Assembly (NCBI RefSeq): GCF_000771405.1
Contig: NZ_JDUI01000002.1
Coordinates: forward strand, 62,001-126,000
Direction: 5' to 3'
Source: Bifidobacterium pullorum DSM 20433
GTDB taxonomy: Bacteria; Actinomycetota; Actinomycetes; Actinomycetales; Bifidobacteriaceae
DNA length: 64,000 nt
Below, one piece after another: positions 10,002 to 18,381 of the stretch (position 1 is the stretch's first letter; each line of letters starts with the position of its first letter). The notes below the pieces were generated by a model. That model was not told the origin of the DNA, did not search any database, and was given only the letters and a program-made list of their open reading frames with translations. A program made the translations under genes and the position numbers.

Positions 10002-11312
10002 ATGCATCATAGTCGTACAGGAGCGCCCGGCAAGGCCCGGCGTTGGCCCGTCGTCGTGGCGGTGGTCTGCGTATTGGCCGTACTGGCGGCCGCCGTATAT
10101 TGGTGGGCCGTGGCACGCCCCTCGCAGGAGCCGTCCGTTCCGCCGTCGGCGTCGGCCCCCGCCGGCGGGGACGATGAGACGCAGAACGGCGAGGATCCGG
10201 CCGGAACCGACGACGACACGGCACCCGTCGACGAGGACGCCGACAAGGAGCCGATCCCCGAGCCCGACGATAATTCCCCGCAGGCCAAGGCGCAGCGCGC
10301 AGTCGAGGCGATGAGCATCGAGGAGCGCGTCGGCCAGCTGGTCATGGCTCCGCTGTATGCGGGCACGGACCCCTCGGCCCTGTACGATCTGATCGCCAAC
10401 CAGCATGTCGGATCGGTGCTGATCATCGGCAACTGGTGGTCCGGCACCGACGGCGTGCGGCAGGCCACCGATGCGCTGCAGTCCTATGCGCCCGAGAACA
10501 ACCGGCTGCTGATGACCACCGACCAGGAGGGCGGATTGGTGCAACATCTGCAGGGCCCCGGTTTCGACTCGATGCCGACGGCGCTCGACCAGGGCATGAT
10601 GAGCACCGAGGTGCTGCGCCAGTCGGCCTCCGTATGGGGGTCGCAGCTCAACCAGGCCGGCATCAACGTGGACCTGGCCCCCGTGGTGGGCACGGTGACC
10701 GTGGACAGGAACGCGAACGCCCCGATCGGCGCGCTGTACCGCGATTTCGGCCTGGACGCGCAGGGCAACGCCGAACATGCCATCGCCTTCATCGACGGCA
10801 TGCGGGATTCCGGCGTGCAGTCGGTCATCAAGCACTTCCCCGGATTGGGCGGCGTGACCGGCAACACCGACTTCACCGCCAGCGGCATCCTGGACACCAC
10901 GACCACGCTCGACGGTCCGGAGGTCGAAGCCTTCATCACGGCATTGGAGGCCGACCCCGCGATGGTGATGATGTCGCTCGCGACGTACCAGCAGATCGAC
11001 CCGGACAATCCCGCCGCGTTCTCGTCGACGCTGATCGACGGGTATCTGCGCGACACGATCGGCTATGACGGCGTGATCACGTCCGATTCGCTCTCCGCCG
11101 CGGCGTTGGGCGCGTTTGAGCCCCGGGAGATCGGCGTGCGCTTCGTGGAAGCCGGGGCCGATCTGGCCTGCATCGGCGCCAGCGAGTACGTGCAGCCAAT
11201 CCTGGATGGACTCAACGAGCGCGCGGCCTCCGACCAGGCGTTCGCCGAGAAGGTGACCCGTTCCGCCATCCGCGTGATGACGCTCAAATACGAGATGGGT
11301 CTGGCGCAGTAA
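10002..11312 (+). CDS. Membrane-anchored GH3 (NagZ/LpqI-like) glycosidase
   Basis: 436 residues. A signal-anchor helix (residues about 15-37) and an Asp/Glu/Pro-rich linker (40-95) precede a single GH3 TIM-barrel domain. Visible family motifs are MTTDQEGGLVQ, NVDLAPVVGTV, VIKHFPGLGG (277-284) and GVITSDSLS with the expected nucleophile Asp362. NagZ-type enzymes remove beta-N-acetylglucosamine from muropeptides. The Asp-x-His dyad that acts as acid/base in classic NagZ aligns here with Asn288-Thr289-Asp290, so the mechanism or substrate may differ. The ATG at 10002 has a well spaced GGAGG; an in-frame ATG at 9987 does not. It is likely an outer-surface enzyme of peptidoglycan or glycan turnover. 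Confidence 0.88.
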   Translation: MHHSRTGAPGKARRWPVVVAVVCVLAVLAAAVYWWAVARPSQEPSVPPSASAPAGGDDETQNGEDPAGTDDDTAPVDEDADKEPIPEPDDNSPQAKAQRAVEAMSIEERVGQLVMAPLYAGTDPSALYDLIANQHVGSVLIIGNWWSGTDGVRQATDALQSYAPENNRLLMTTDQEGGLVQHLQGPGFDSMPTALDQGMMSTEVLRQSASVWGSQLNQAGINVDLAPVVGTVTVDRNANAPIGALYRDFGLDAQGNAEHAIAFIDGMRDSGVQSVIKHFPGLGGVTGNTDFTASGILDTTTTLDGPEVEAFITALEADPAMVMMSLATYQQIDPDNPAAFSSTLIDGYLRDTIGYDGVITSDSLSAAALGAFEPREIGVRFVEAGADLACIGASEYVQPILDGLNERAASDQAFAEKVTRSAIRVMTLKYEMGLAQ

Positions 11313-11387
11313 CCGCTCACACCCGCATATTCGGGAAATGCAGCCGCATGAACCCGTCGCCGAAATGCGCGTCGATGGGGATTGGCG

Positions 11388-12302
11388 TCAGCGCGCCCAA
11401 TCGGCGAGCTCCTCGCGCAACGCCTGCAGGAAGCAGGCCGCCACACGGGTGAACCGGCGGTCGGATTTCCACACCACATTGAGCCGGGCCTCCAGGCGCG
11501 GGCTGAGCGGACGGAACGTGAGGTTGGTGTCCCCCGTCACGTTGACGATGCGGTCAAGGCACAGCGCATAGCCCAGCCCTTCCGAAACCATCAGCGCACC
11601 GTTGTTCAGCAGATTGTAGGTGCCGACGACCCGCAGGTCGCTCTGCCCCATCCCGCTCCAGGCGCCGAATTCACGGTCGAAGCGGGTCTCCTGGGATACG
11701 ATGAGCGGCAACCCCTTGAGGTCGTCGACGGTGATCGACTCCCGTGCGGCCAGGGGGTCGTCGCGTCGCATCATCACGCCCCAGACATCGCGGACGGGCA
11801 GGGTGATATACGCGTACTTGGTCGTGTCATACGGTTCAAACAGCAGCGCGAAGTCAAGCAATCCCGAATCCAGACGCGAGGTGACATCCTCGGTGTTGCC
11901 TGAATAGATATGGAACCGGGTCTGCGGGTAGCAGGAGGTCATCGCCCGCGCGGCGCGCGCCAGCAGACGCATCGCATCGGTCTCCCCCGCGCCGATGTAC
12001 ACCGGACCGCCGACCGGCTCCTCCATCGAGGTGATCTCCGCCTCCGCACGGTCCGCCAACGTCACGATCTCCTCAGCGCGTTCGCGCAACAGCTCCCCCT
12101 CCGGGGTGAGCGTGATCGTCCGACTGCCGCGTTCGAACAGCGTGCAGCCGAGCCTGGATTCGAACTCGCGCAACTGACGGGACAGCGACGGCTGCGACAT
12201 GCCGAGGTATTCGGCGGCACCGGTGATGCTCTGCTCCTCCACCACCGCCAGGAAATACCGCAAAATCCGCAGCTCCATGCCGCCATTGCGGTTATGCGCC
12301 AT
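11388..12302 (-). CDS. LysR-family transcriptional regulator
   Basis: 304 residues. The N-terminal winged helix is clear (LRILRYFLAVVEEQSITGAAEYLGMSQPSL shortened here: residues ~9-70), including the typical recognition helix SQPSLSRQLREFE. A type-2 periplasmic-binding-protein effector domain follows, with VYIGAGETD as its first strand. The ATG at 12302 is preceded by AGGAGG with 5-nt spacing; a second ATG at 12278 lacks one. It is divergent from a cyclophilin-fold lipoprotein gene across a 208-bp AT-rich spacer, the usual layout for a LysR regulator and its target. Confidence 0.92.
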   Translation of the reverse strand: MAHNRNGGMELRILRYFLAVVEEQSITGAAEYLGMSQPSLSRQLREFESRLGCTLFERGSRTITLTPEGELLRERAEEIVTLADRAEAEITSMEEPVGGPVYIGAGETDAMRLLARAARAMTSCYPQTRFHIYSGNTEDVTSRLDSGLLDFALLFEPYDTTKYAYITLPVRDVWGVMMRRDDPLAARESITVDDLKGLPLIVSQETRFDREFGAWSGMGQSDLRVVGTYNLLNNGALMVSEGLGYALCLDRIVNVTGDTNLTFRPLSPRLEARLNVVWKSDRRFTRVAACFLQALREELADWAR

Positions 12303-12450
12303 CACGGCCTCCTGAATGATTTCCCGGGAACGGCGCTTGCACGGGCCGAGTGCATCAGATCGAATCCAATGCGCCGGACCCCACTGTCGGGTGTCGGCCC
12401 CACGTCGCTCCCATACCAAACAAGTATATATTTCCATTGCACATAGACAT

Positions 12451-12479
12451 TTGATATGGATTCCGTCATTCCGTATCCT
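12451..12479 (+). promoter_or_regulatory. Candidate promoter of the cyclophilin-fold lipoprotein gene
   Basis: TTGATA (12451-12456), a 17-nt spacer and TATCCT (12474-12479) make a good -35/-10 pair about 30 nt before the lipoprotein start. The AT-rich stretch just upstream (12415-12450) lies where the divergent LysR protein would be expected to bind. Confidence 0.5.
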
Positions 12480-12510
12480 GCAGAACATCGCTTCACGGAA
12501 AGGAGCGCCA

Positions 12511-13011
12511 ATGACCAGACTCACAGCAACGGCACGCGCCATCGCCGCGATGACGGCCGCCGTCGCATTCGCCCTTGCGGCCTCGTGCTCATCAACCCCG
12601 TCAGCCGACTCCACAACCGGCGGCGCACACACCATCGAACAGGACACCGACATGACCATCATCGACATTGACATCGACGGCACCACGTTCACGGCGCACT
12701 TGGAGGACAACGCCACCGCACGGGCCTTCCTCGACCTGCTGCCGACGACCCTGACCATGGACGAGCTCAACGGTAACGAGAAGTACCACTACCTGGACAG
12801 TCCCCTGCCCTCGGAACCGCAACGCGTCGGCACGATCCACGCGGGCGACATCATGCTCTACGGCAGCGACTGCATCGTGCTGTTCTACCAGACCTTCCGC
12901 ACCCCGTATTCCTATACGCGCATCGGCTCGATCGCCGACCCCGGGCGACTGTCCAACGCGCTCGGCGCCGGCACTGCGTCGGTGACCTTCTCGCCGGAAC
13001 AGGCGGCATAA
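12511..13011 (+). CDS. Cyclophilin-like fold lipoprotein
   Basis: 166 residues. The signal peptide MTRLTATARAIAAMTAAVAF ends at Cys26 in ALAASC, a relaxed lipobox, so lipid anchoring is likely but not certain. The mature part (IIDIDIDGTTFTAHLED, LLPTTLTMDEL, IHAGDIMLYGSDCIVLFYQTF, YTRIGSIADP) matches the bacterial cyclophilin-like domain (DUF369/cyclophil_like type). That domain adopts the cyclophilin barrel but is not known as an active prolyl isomerase. AAAGGAG lies 6 nt before the ATG. A divergent LysR gene is the probable regulator. The ligand is unknown. Confidence 0.85.
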   Translation: MTRLTATARAIAAMTAAVAFALAASCSSTPSADSTTGGAHTIEQDTDMTIIDIDIDGTTFTAHLEDNATARAFLDLLPTTLTMDELNGNEKYHYLDSPLPSEPQRVGTIHAGDIMLYGSDCIVLFYQTFRTPYSYTRIGSIADPGRLSNALGAGTASVTFSPEQAA

Positions 13012-13107
13012 GACGTTCAGCACCATACCGCCGCGCCATATGACGACGCGGACCGGACACGACCCATCCCATGCCCATTTGGCATGAATGCCACTCAACC
13101 CAAGCAT

Positions 13108-13136
13108 TTGCGCATCATCCTCGCCGGGGTTATCAT
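13108..13136 (+). promoter_or_regulatory. Candidate promoter of the DUF3737 gene
   Basis: TTGCGC (13108-13113), a 17-nt spacer and TATCAT (13131-13136) lie about 50 nt upstream of the DUF3737 start. A second possible -10, TACAAT at about 13157, has no matching -35 at good distance. Confidence 0.4.
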
Positions 13137-13187
13137 CCCGAGCAGCGTTACTGACTACAATCCCGACTCCCCATCACGAATGGACGT

Positions 13188-14078
13188 ATGATGACCGAAC
13201 CCACCAACCCCAACAACGGCAAGGCCGCCGGCACCGCCGATCGCGTCGAGCAGGGGTATCTGACCGGCGAACGCGCGGCGTTCGCCGCCGACGGCGTGAC
13301 CTACGTCGACACGATTTTCGCCGAAGGCGAATCCCCGCTCAAGCATGCCCGGAACATCGCGCTGATCGACAGTTCCTTCCAGTGGAAGTATCCGCTGTGG
13401 TACTGCAAGGACGTGACCGTGCGCGGCTGCACCTGGTTCGAGATGGGCCGCGCCGGCGTGTGGTACACGGACGACATCACCGTGGAGGACTCCACCGTGG
13501 TCGCCCCGAAGAACTTCCGCCGCTGCAACGGCGTGACGCTGCGGCATGTGGAGTTCCCGAACGCCGAGGAGACCCTGTGGTCCTGCCGCGACGTGACGTT
13601 GGACGACGTGACCGTGCACGGCGACTACTTCGCGATGAACTGCGAGGACATGAAGGTCGATGGCCTGCGCCTGGTCGGCGGGTACTCGTTCGACGGCGCA
13701 AGGAACGTGGAGATCGCCAATTCGCGGCTCATCACCAAGGACGCGTTCTGGAACTCGGAGAACGTGACCGTGCGCGACTCGTTCATCACCAGCGAGTACC
13801 TGGGGTGGAACGCCCGGAACCTCACGCTGATCAACTGCACGATCGAGAGCCTGCAGGGCCTGTGCTACATCGACAATCTGGTGATGCGCGGCTGCCGGCT
13901 CAACCATACGAACCTGGCGTTCGAGTATTCGACGGTCGACGCCGAGATCGAGGGTCATATCGACAGCGTGTTCAACCCGGCGGGCGGCCGCATCAAGGCC
14001 GGATCGATCGGCGAGATCACGCTGGATCCGGCGCGCATCGACCCCGCGGCCACCGTCATCGAGACCACGGACCGCTGA
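13188..14078 (+). CDS. DUF3737 family protein (parallel beta-helix)
   Basis: 296 residues. DUF3737 proteins are widespread in gut Firmicutes and bifidobacteria and have no established activity. The sequence is a run of about 20-residue rungs with a V/I-x-x-C/S-x-F pattern (for example SSFQWKYPLWYCKDVTVRG, GCTWFEMGRAGVWYTDDITV, DSFITSEYLGWNARNLTL). This is typical of a right-handed parallel beta-helix of the pectate-lyase type. There is no signal peptide, so it should be cytoplasmic. Two ATGs in tandem (13188, 13191) are possible starts and neither has a strong ribosome binding site. It is followed by a PLP lyase gene 94 bp downstream. Confidence 0.85.
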   Translation: MMTEPTNPNNGKAAGTADRVEQGYLTGERAAFAADGVTYVDTIFAEGESPLKHARNIALIDSSFQWKYPLWYCKDVTVRGCTWFEMGRAGVWYTDDITVEDSTVVAPKNFRRCNGVTLRHVEFPNAEETLWSCRDVTLDDVTVHGDYFAMNCEDMKVDGLRLVGGYSFDGARNVEIANSRLITKDAFWNSENVTVRDSFITSEYLGWNARNLTLINCTIESLQGLCYIDNLVMRGCRLNHTNLAFEYSTVDAEIEGHIDSVFNPAGGRIKAGSIGEITLDPARIDPAATVIETTDR

Positions 14079-14172
14079 GCGATTCCCGCGATGCGCGACG
14101 TATCCGCCTTGCCGTCGCGCACCAGCATGCGGCATCACGACAGGGCGCCCGTACCAGCCGACAGGAGAACCG

Positions 14173-15357
14173 ATGACCTACGATTTCGACGTCCTGACCG
14201 ACCGTTCCGGCACCTACTCGCTGAAGTGGGAGGAAGCCGGCGACGCGCTGCCGATGTGGGTGGCCGACATGGATTTTGAGACCGCGCCCCCGATCCGCGA
14301 GGCGATGCGCCGCAGGCTGGAGCACGGCGTCTTCGGCTATTCGATCGTGCCCGACGAGTGGGCGGACGCCTACATCGGCTGGTGGCGGGACCGCCACGGC
14401 GTGACCTTCGAGCGTGAGTCGCTGATCTTCTGCACCGGCGTGATCCCGGCCCTCTCCAGCATGGTGCGCAAGCTGACCACACCGGCCGAGAACGTGGTCA
14501 TCCAGACGCCCGTGTACAACATCTTCTTCAACTCGATCCTCAACAACGGCCGTAATGCGCTTGAGGCGCCGCTCGTCTACGACGCCGAGGCCTCCCGCTA
14601 CTCGATCGACTGGGAGGACCTGGAACGCAAGCTCGCCGACCCGCAGACCACGCTGATGATCCTGTGCAACCCGCACAACCCCTCCGGCCAGATCTGGGAC
14701 CGCGACACCCTGGCGCGCATCGGCGAACTGTGCTGGACGCACCATGTGACGGTGGTCAGCGACGAAATCCACTGCGACCTGACCGACCCCGGGTACGACT
14801 ACGTGCCGTTCTCCTCGGTGAGCGAGCATTGCCGGATGAACTCGGTGACCTGCATCGCACCGACCAAGACGTTCAACCTTGCGGGTTTGCAGACCGCGGC
14901 CGTCATGGTGCCGGATCCCGTATTACGGCACAAGGTGTGGCGCGGCCTGAACACCGATGAGGTGGCCGAACCGAACGCCTTCGCGATCACGGCGGCCGTC
15001 GCCGCGTTCACCGGGGGCGCCCCCTGGCTCGACGAACTGCGCGCGTATCTGGCGGAGAACAAGCGCGCGGTCCGCGCCGCCATCGACGGGTACAACGCAT
15101 CGGCCGACCCTGCGCGACGGGTTTCGCTGGTCGAGGGCGACGCCACGTACCTGCTGTGGCTCGACTGCTCGGCGTTGACCGACGATACGGAACGGCTGTG
15201 CGACCATCTGCTCGCCGATCAGGGGCTCATGCTCTCCCCCGGCGCCCAGTTCGGCGGCAACGGACGGTATTTCGTCCGCATCAACGCGGCGACGCAGCGC
15301 GCGCGTGTGGACGAGGGCATGCGACGGCTGGTGGCCGGCCTGCGTTCGTTCCGCTGA
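14173..15357 (+). CDS. MalY/PatB-type PLP-dependent aminotransferase/C-S lyase
   Basis: 394 residues, family length. Fold-type I enzymes of this group act as cystathionine beta-lyases or cysteine-S-conjugate lyases, releasing a thiol, pyruvate and ammonia; some (MalY) also have regulatory roles. Seen: LPMWVADMDF near the N-terminus, CNPHNPSG (165-172), SDEIHCDL with Asp197 for the pyridine nitrogen, and APTKTFNLAGLQ with the Schiff-base Lys232. AGGAGA lies before the ATG. Its likely job is methionine synthesis from cystathionine or sulfur-amino-acid breakdown. The next gene is a branched-chain amino acid carrier, separated by a hairpin. Confidence 0.9.
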   Translation: MTYDFDVLTDRSGTYSLKWEEAGDALPMWVADMDFETAPPIREAMRRRLEHGVFGYSIVPDEWADAYIGWWRDRHGVTFERESLIFCTGVIPALSSMVRKLTTPAENVVIQTPVYNIFFNSILNNGRNALEAPLVYDAEASRYSIDWEDLERKLADPQTTLMILCNPHNPSGQIWDRDTLARIGELCWTHHVTVVSDEIHCDLTDPGYDYVPFSSVSEHCRMNSVTCIAPTKTFNLAGLQTAAVMVPDPVLRHKVWRGLNTDEVAEPNAFAITAAVAAFTGGAPWLDELRAYLAENKRAVRAAIDGYNASADPARRVSLVEGDATYLLWLDCSALTDDTERLCDHLLADQGLMLSPGAQFGGNGRYFVRINAATQRARVDEGMRRLVAGLRSFR

Positions 15358-15387
15358 CGACACACCGGGTCTTACCGATGCGATCGC

Positions 15388-15420
15388 GGCCGGCGCACTC
15401 CGATGCGGGGCGCGCCGGCC
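15388..15420 (+). terminator. Hairpin after the MalY-type gene
   Basis: GGCCGGCGC (15388-15396) pairs with GCGCCGGCC (15412-15420). The hairpin is 30 nt past the stop and has no clear U-tract. Confidence 0.45.
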
Positions 15421-15460
15421 GATTCCACCATTCGGACGGGGGCGTACTACGGTAGTGCTC

Positions 15461-16855
15461 ATGAGAGAAGACACCGAGGAGCCATTGGCGGCCAACGCCA
15501 CGCGGGAACGCCTGGATTCCCGCAGCCGCATCCTGATCACGTTCACCTTCTTTTCCATGTTCTTCGGCGCGGCGAACCTGATCTTCCCGCCGTTCCTCGG
15601 CGCGCAGGCCGGCTCGGCCACACCGCTGGGCGCCATCGGGTTCATCATCTCCGCCGTCGGCCTGCCGGTGCTCGGCGTGCTGGCGGTCTCCTCCGCCGGC
15701 GGGTTCGAATATCTGGCCGACCGTGTCTCCCCGAAGTTCGCCATCGTGCTGGCGCTGGCCATCATCCTGACCATCGGCCCCTGCTTCGCCATTCCGCGCA
15801 CCGCCACCACGTCCTTCGAGATGATGGTGGTCCCGTTCACCCCCGGCGTCCCCACCTGGATCACGCAGCTGGTCTATTCGGCGGTGTTCTTCATCCTGTC
15901 GTTCTTCCTCGCGCAGCGTCCGGAGATCCTTTCGAAAACCCTTGGCCGGTTCATGGGCCCGCTGCTGCTCGCCATGATCGCCGTGCTGTTCGTCGCCTGC
16001 CTGATCATGCCGCATGACGGCTTCCCCTCACCCAGCGGCGACTACGCGCAGCTGCAGCTGTCCCGCGGATTCCTAGACGGATATCAGACCATGGATCTGC
16101 TGGCCGCGCTGTATTTCGGCATCGTCATCTCCGCCAACGTCAGGCAGATGGGCATCACGAGCGTCTCCCAGAACCGGCGCGAAACCGGGTATGCGGGGCT
16201 GGGCACCGGCATGCTGCTCATCATCATCTACGGCGCGCTTGCCTTCATCGGCATGGTTTCCGGTTCGATCGCCTCGGTCGACCCCGCCACCGACACCGGC
16301 GCCACCGTGCTGACGAACCTTTCGCACGCCGCGTTCGGACCGGTGGGCACCGCGTTCATCGGCGTCATCTTCGTCATCGCCTGTTTCAACGTCTGCACGG
16401 GACTGATCTCCACCTGCGGCACGTTCTTCCACAACCATTTCCCCACCGTAATGGGGCATCCGGTCTCCTACCGCGTCTGGAGCGCCGTCTTCGCCGCGTT
16501 CAGCTTCCTGGTCTCCAACGCCGGCCTCAACACCATCATCAAGGTGTCAGTGCCGGTGCTGTCGGCGCTGTACCCGATCGCCATCGTGCTGGTGGTGCTC
16601 TCGCTCGTCCACGGCGTATTCTCGGAACGTTTCCCGCGCGTCTACTTCTGGGCGGTGCTGCTGGCCGGCGTCGTCAGCATCATCAACTGCCTCGCCGAGC
16701 TCATCACGCTGCTCGGCGTGTCGTTCGGCTGGCTGGACGCGCTGGTCGGCGCCATCCCGTTCAACGACTTGCAGATCGGATGGCTGATCCCCGCGCTGAT
16801 CGGCGTGGTCGTCGGCATCGTCGACAGCCGGCTGCGAGAACGGCAACGAGCATAA
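15461..16855 (+). CDS. brnQ: Branched-chain amino acid carrier BrnQ (LIVCS family)
   Basis: 464 residues with about 12 hydrophobic helices. The opening helix motif FTFFSMFFGAANLIFPPFLG is the diagnostic start of the LIVCS carriers, which bring in leucine, isoleucine and valine with Na+ or H+. Later stretches such as GPCFAIPRTATTSFE (helix 3 region) and CFNVCTGLISTCGTFF agree. The start was placed at the ATG at 15461 because a longer frame would overlap the upstream gene and hairpin; only a weak ribosome binding site is visible. It stands alone, followed by a YitT-like gene 122 bp later. Confidence 0.92.
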   Translation: MREDTEEPLAANATRERLDSRSRILITFTFFSMFFGAANLIFPPFLGAQAGSATPLGAIGFIISAVGLPVLGVLAVSSAGGFEYLADRVSPKFAIVLALAIILTIGPCFAIPRTATTSFEMMVVPFTPGVPTWITQLVYSAVFFILSFFLAQRPEILSKTLGRFMGPLLLAMIAVLFVACLIMPHDGFPSPSGDYAQLQLSRGFLDGYQTMDLLAALYFGIVISANVRQMGITSVSQNRRETGYAGLGTGMLLIIIYGALAFIGMVSGSIASVDPATDTGATVLTNLSHAAFGPVGTAFIGVIFVIACFNVCTGLISTCGTFFHNHFPTVMGHPVSYRVWSAVFAAFSFLVSNAGLNTIIKVSVPVLSALYPIAIVLVVLSLVHGVFSERFPRVYFWAVLLAGVVSIINCLAELITLLGVSFGWLDALVGAIPFNDLQIGWLIPALIGVVVGIVDSRLRERQRA

Positions 16856-16977
16856 TCCCGTCGTCCGCCCTCGGCGTTCGCAGGCGGACATGCTAGACTG
16901 CTATGTCGGCCGGCATGACCGATCCGGCCGACAAGCATTATTACCTTCGATTCGCATCTGCAAGGGACGTGATATCC

Positions 16978-17646
16978 ATGCCATGGGCCAAGGTCCACGA
17001 CATGTTGCGGAAGATCCCCGAAACGCTGACGTTCAGGCGCATCCTGCTCATCATGCTGGGCACCGCCATCGCCACGTTCGGCCTGCACAACATCCACCAA
17101 CGCGTCGACATCACCGAAGGCGGCGTGCTCGGCATGCTGCTCCTGCTCGACCATTGGTTCGGCATCCCGCCATCCATCACCACCCCGGCGCTGGACATCA
17201 CCTGCTACCTGCTGGCGTGGCGGTTCCTCGGCAGCCGATTCATCCTGCTGTCGATCGTCTCGACCACGTCGATGTCCCTGTTCTTCGGATTGTGGGACCT
17301 GTTCCCGCCGATGCTGCCCGACCTGTCCGGCATGCCGCTGCTGGCGGCGCTGCTGGGCGGCGCGTTCGTCGGCATCGGCGTCGGACTGGTGGTGCGCCAG
17401 GGCGGCTCCAGCGGCGGCGATGACGCGCTGGCGCTCGTCATCTCGCATCTGACACATTGGCGTCTGGCACGCGCCTACCTGTTCACCGACCTGACCGTAC
17501 TGGGATTGTCGCTGACCTATATCCCGGTGCAGCGCATCGCCTTCTCGCTGGTCACGGTGTTCGTCTCGTCGTTCCTCATCGACATCGTCAAGGACGGCGT
17601 GCCGGACGCAATGCGTTCGTTGCTGCCCAAGCGCCGCAACGGCTGA
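16978..17646 (+). CDS. YitT/UPF0750-like membrane protein
   Basis: 222 residues from the ATG at 16978, which follows AAGGGA at 10-nt spacing. An in-frame ATG at 16903 would add 25 residues without a ribosome site. There are five to six hydrophobic segments, including ILLIMLGTAIATFGLHNI, GGVLGMLLLLDHWFGIPP and LLGGAFVGIGVGLVVRQGGSSGGDD. The last, with its GG-S-GG-DD turn, is characteristic of the YitT (DUF161) family, here without the C-terminal DUF2179 domain. Function is unknown; members have been linked to stress or transport only loosely. A GTCCGCC/GGCGGAC hairpin at 16863-16889 precedes it. Confidence 0.8.
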   Translation: MPWAKVHDMLRKIPETLTFRRILLIMLGTAIATFGLHNIHQRVDITEGGVLGMLLLLDHWFGIPPSITTPALDITCYLLAWRFLGSRFILLSIVSTTSMSLFFGLWDLFPPMLPDLSGMPLLAALLGGAFVGIGVGLVVRQGGSSGGDDALALVISHLTHWRLARAYLFTDLTVLGLSLTYIPVQRIAFSLVTVFVSSFLIDIVKDGVPDAMRSLLPKRRNG

Positions 17647-17682
17647 CCGCCGCCCGTGACGCGAAGGCCACGGATGAGGCAA

Positions 17683-18330
17683 TCAGCGGATCCGCTTGAG
17701 ATGCCCGTGGTTCAGCCGCAGCACCGCATCCGCGTGGGCGGCGAATCGTTCGGAGTGGGTGACGGCGATCACGCACATGCCGTGCTCATGGGCGTTGCCG
17801 GCCAGCAGCGCGGCGATGGCTTCGGCGTTGTCGGCGTCGAGGCTACCGGTTGGCTCATCCGCCAGCAGCACCTTGGTGCCGGCCGCGAGCGCCCGTGCGA
17901 TGGCGACGCGCTGCCGCTGCCCGCCCGACAGCTGCGTCACGCCGCGCCGCATATCCTCGGCGTCGAGTCCCACCGCGTCGAGCAGTTCACGGGCGCGAGC
18001 GCGGTCGGCGACCAGCGCGACGTTCTCGATGGCGTTCAGGTAGTCGATGAGGTTGAACTCCTGAAAGACGAACGAGACGTGGCGGCGGCGGTGCGCGACA
18101 AGCCCGCCCGCGGTCAGCGGCCGGCCGTCATAGACGATGCGCCCCGCGTCGGGCAGATCGAGGCCGCCGAGCAGCGCGAGCAGCGTGCTTTTGCCGACAC
18201 CGGACGGGCCGACCACGGCGGTCATGACCCCGGGCTCGAATCCGGCGCTGACGTTGCGCAGCACGGTGCGCGTGCGGCCATGACCGTCCTCATAGGCATA
18301 GGTGACGTTGTCGAGTGCGATGATCGCCAT
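17683..18330 (-). CDS. ABC transporter ATP-binding protein (MacB/LolD type)
   Basis: 215 residues, a stand-alone nucleotide-binding domain. Seen in order: Walker A GPSGVGKST, Q-loop FVFQEFNL, signature LSGGQRQR, Walker B VLLADEPTGSLD, H-loop VTHSE. This group pairs with FtsX-like permeases for lipoprotein release or for export and sensing of antimicrobial peptides. It is the last gene of a four-gene minus-strand unit (response regulator, kinase, permease, ATPase). Confidence 0.94.
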   Translation of the reverse strand: MAIIALDNVTYAYEDGHGRTRTVLRNVSAGFEPGVMTAVVGPSGVGKSTLLALLGGLDLPDAGRIVYDGRPLTAGGLVAHRRRHVSFVFQEFNLIDYLNAIENVALVADRARARELLDAVGLDAEDMRRGVTQLSGGQRQRVAIARALAAGTKVLLADEPTGSLDADNAEAIAALLAGNAHEHGMCVIAVTHSERFAAHADAVLRLNHGHLKRIR

Positions 18331-18381
18331 CGGTGAACTCCTTTCGCATACGAATTGCTTGTGGCTGGGATCGGATCGGGG

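Noticed and set aside
7214..10012. 932-residue plus-strand frame
   Set aside because: Antisense to the UPF0182 gene; composition is His/Arg/Asp-rich without any domain.
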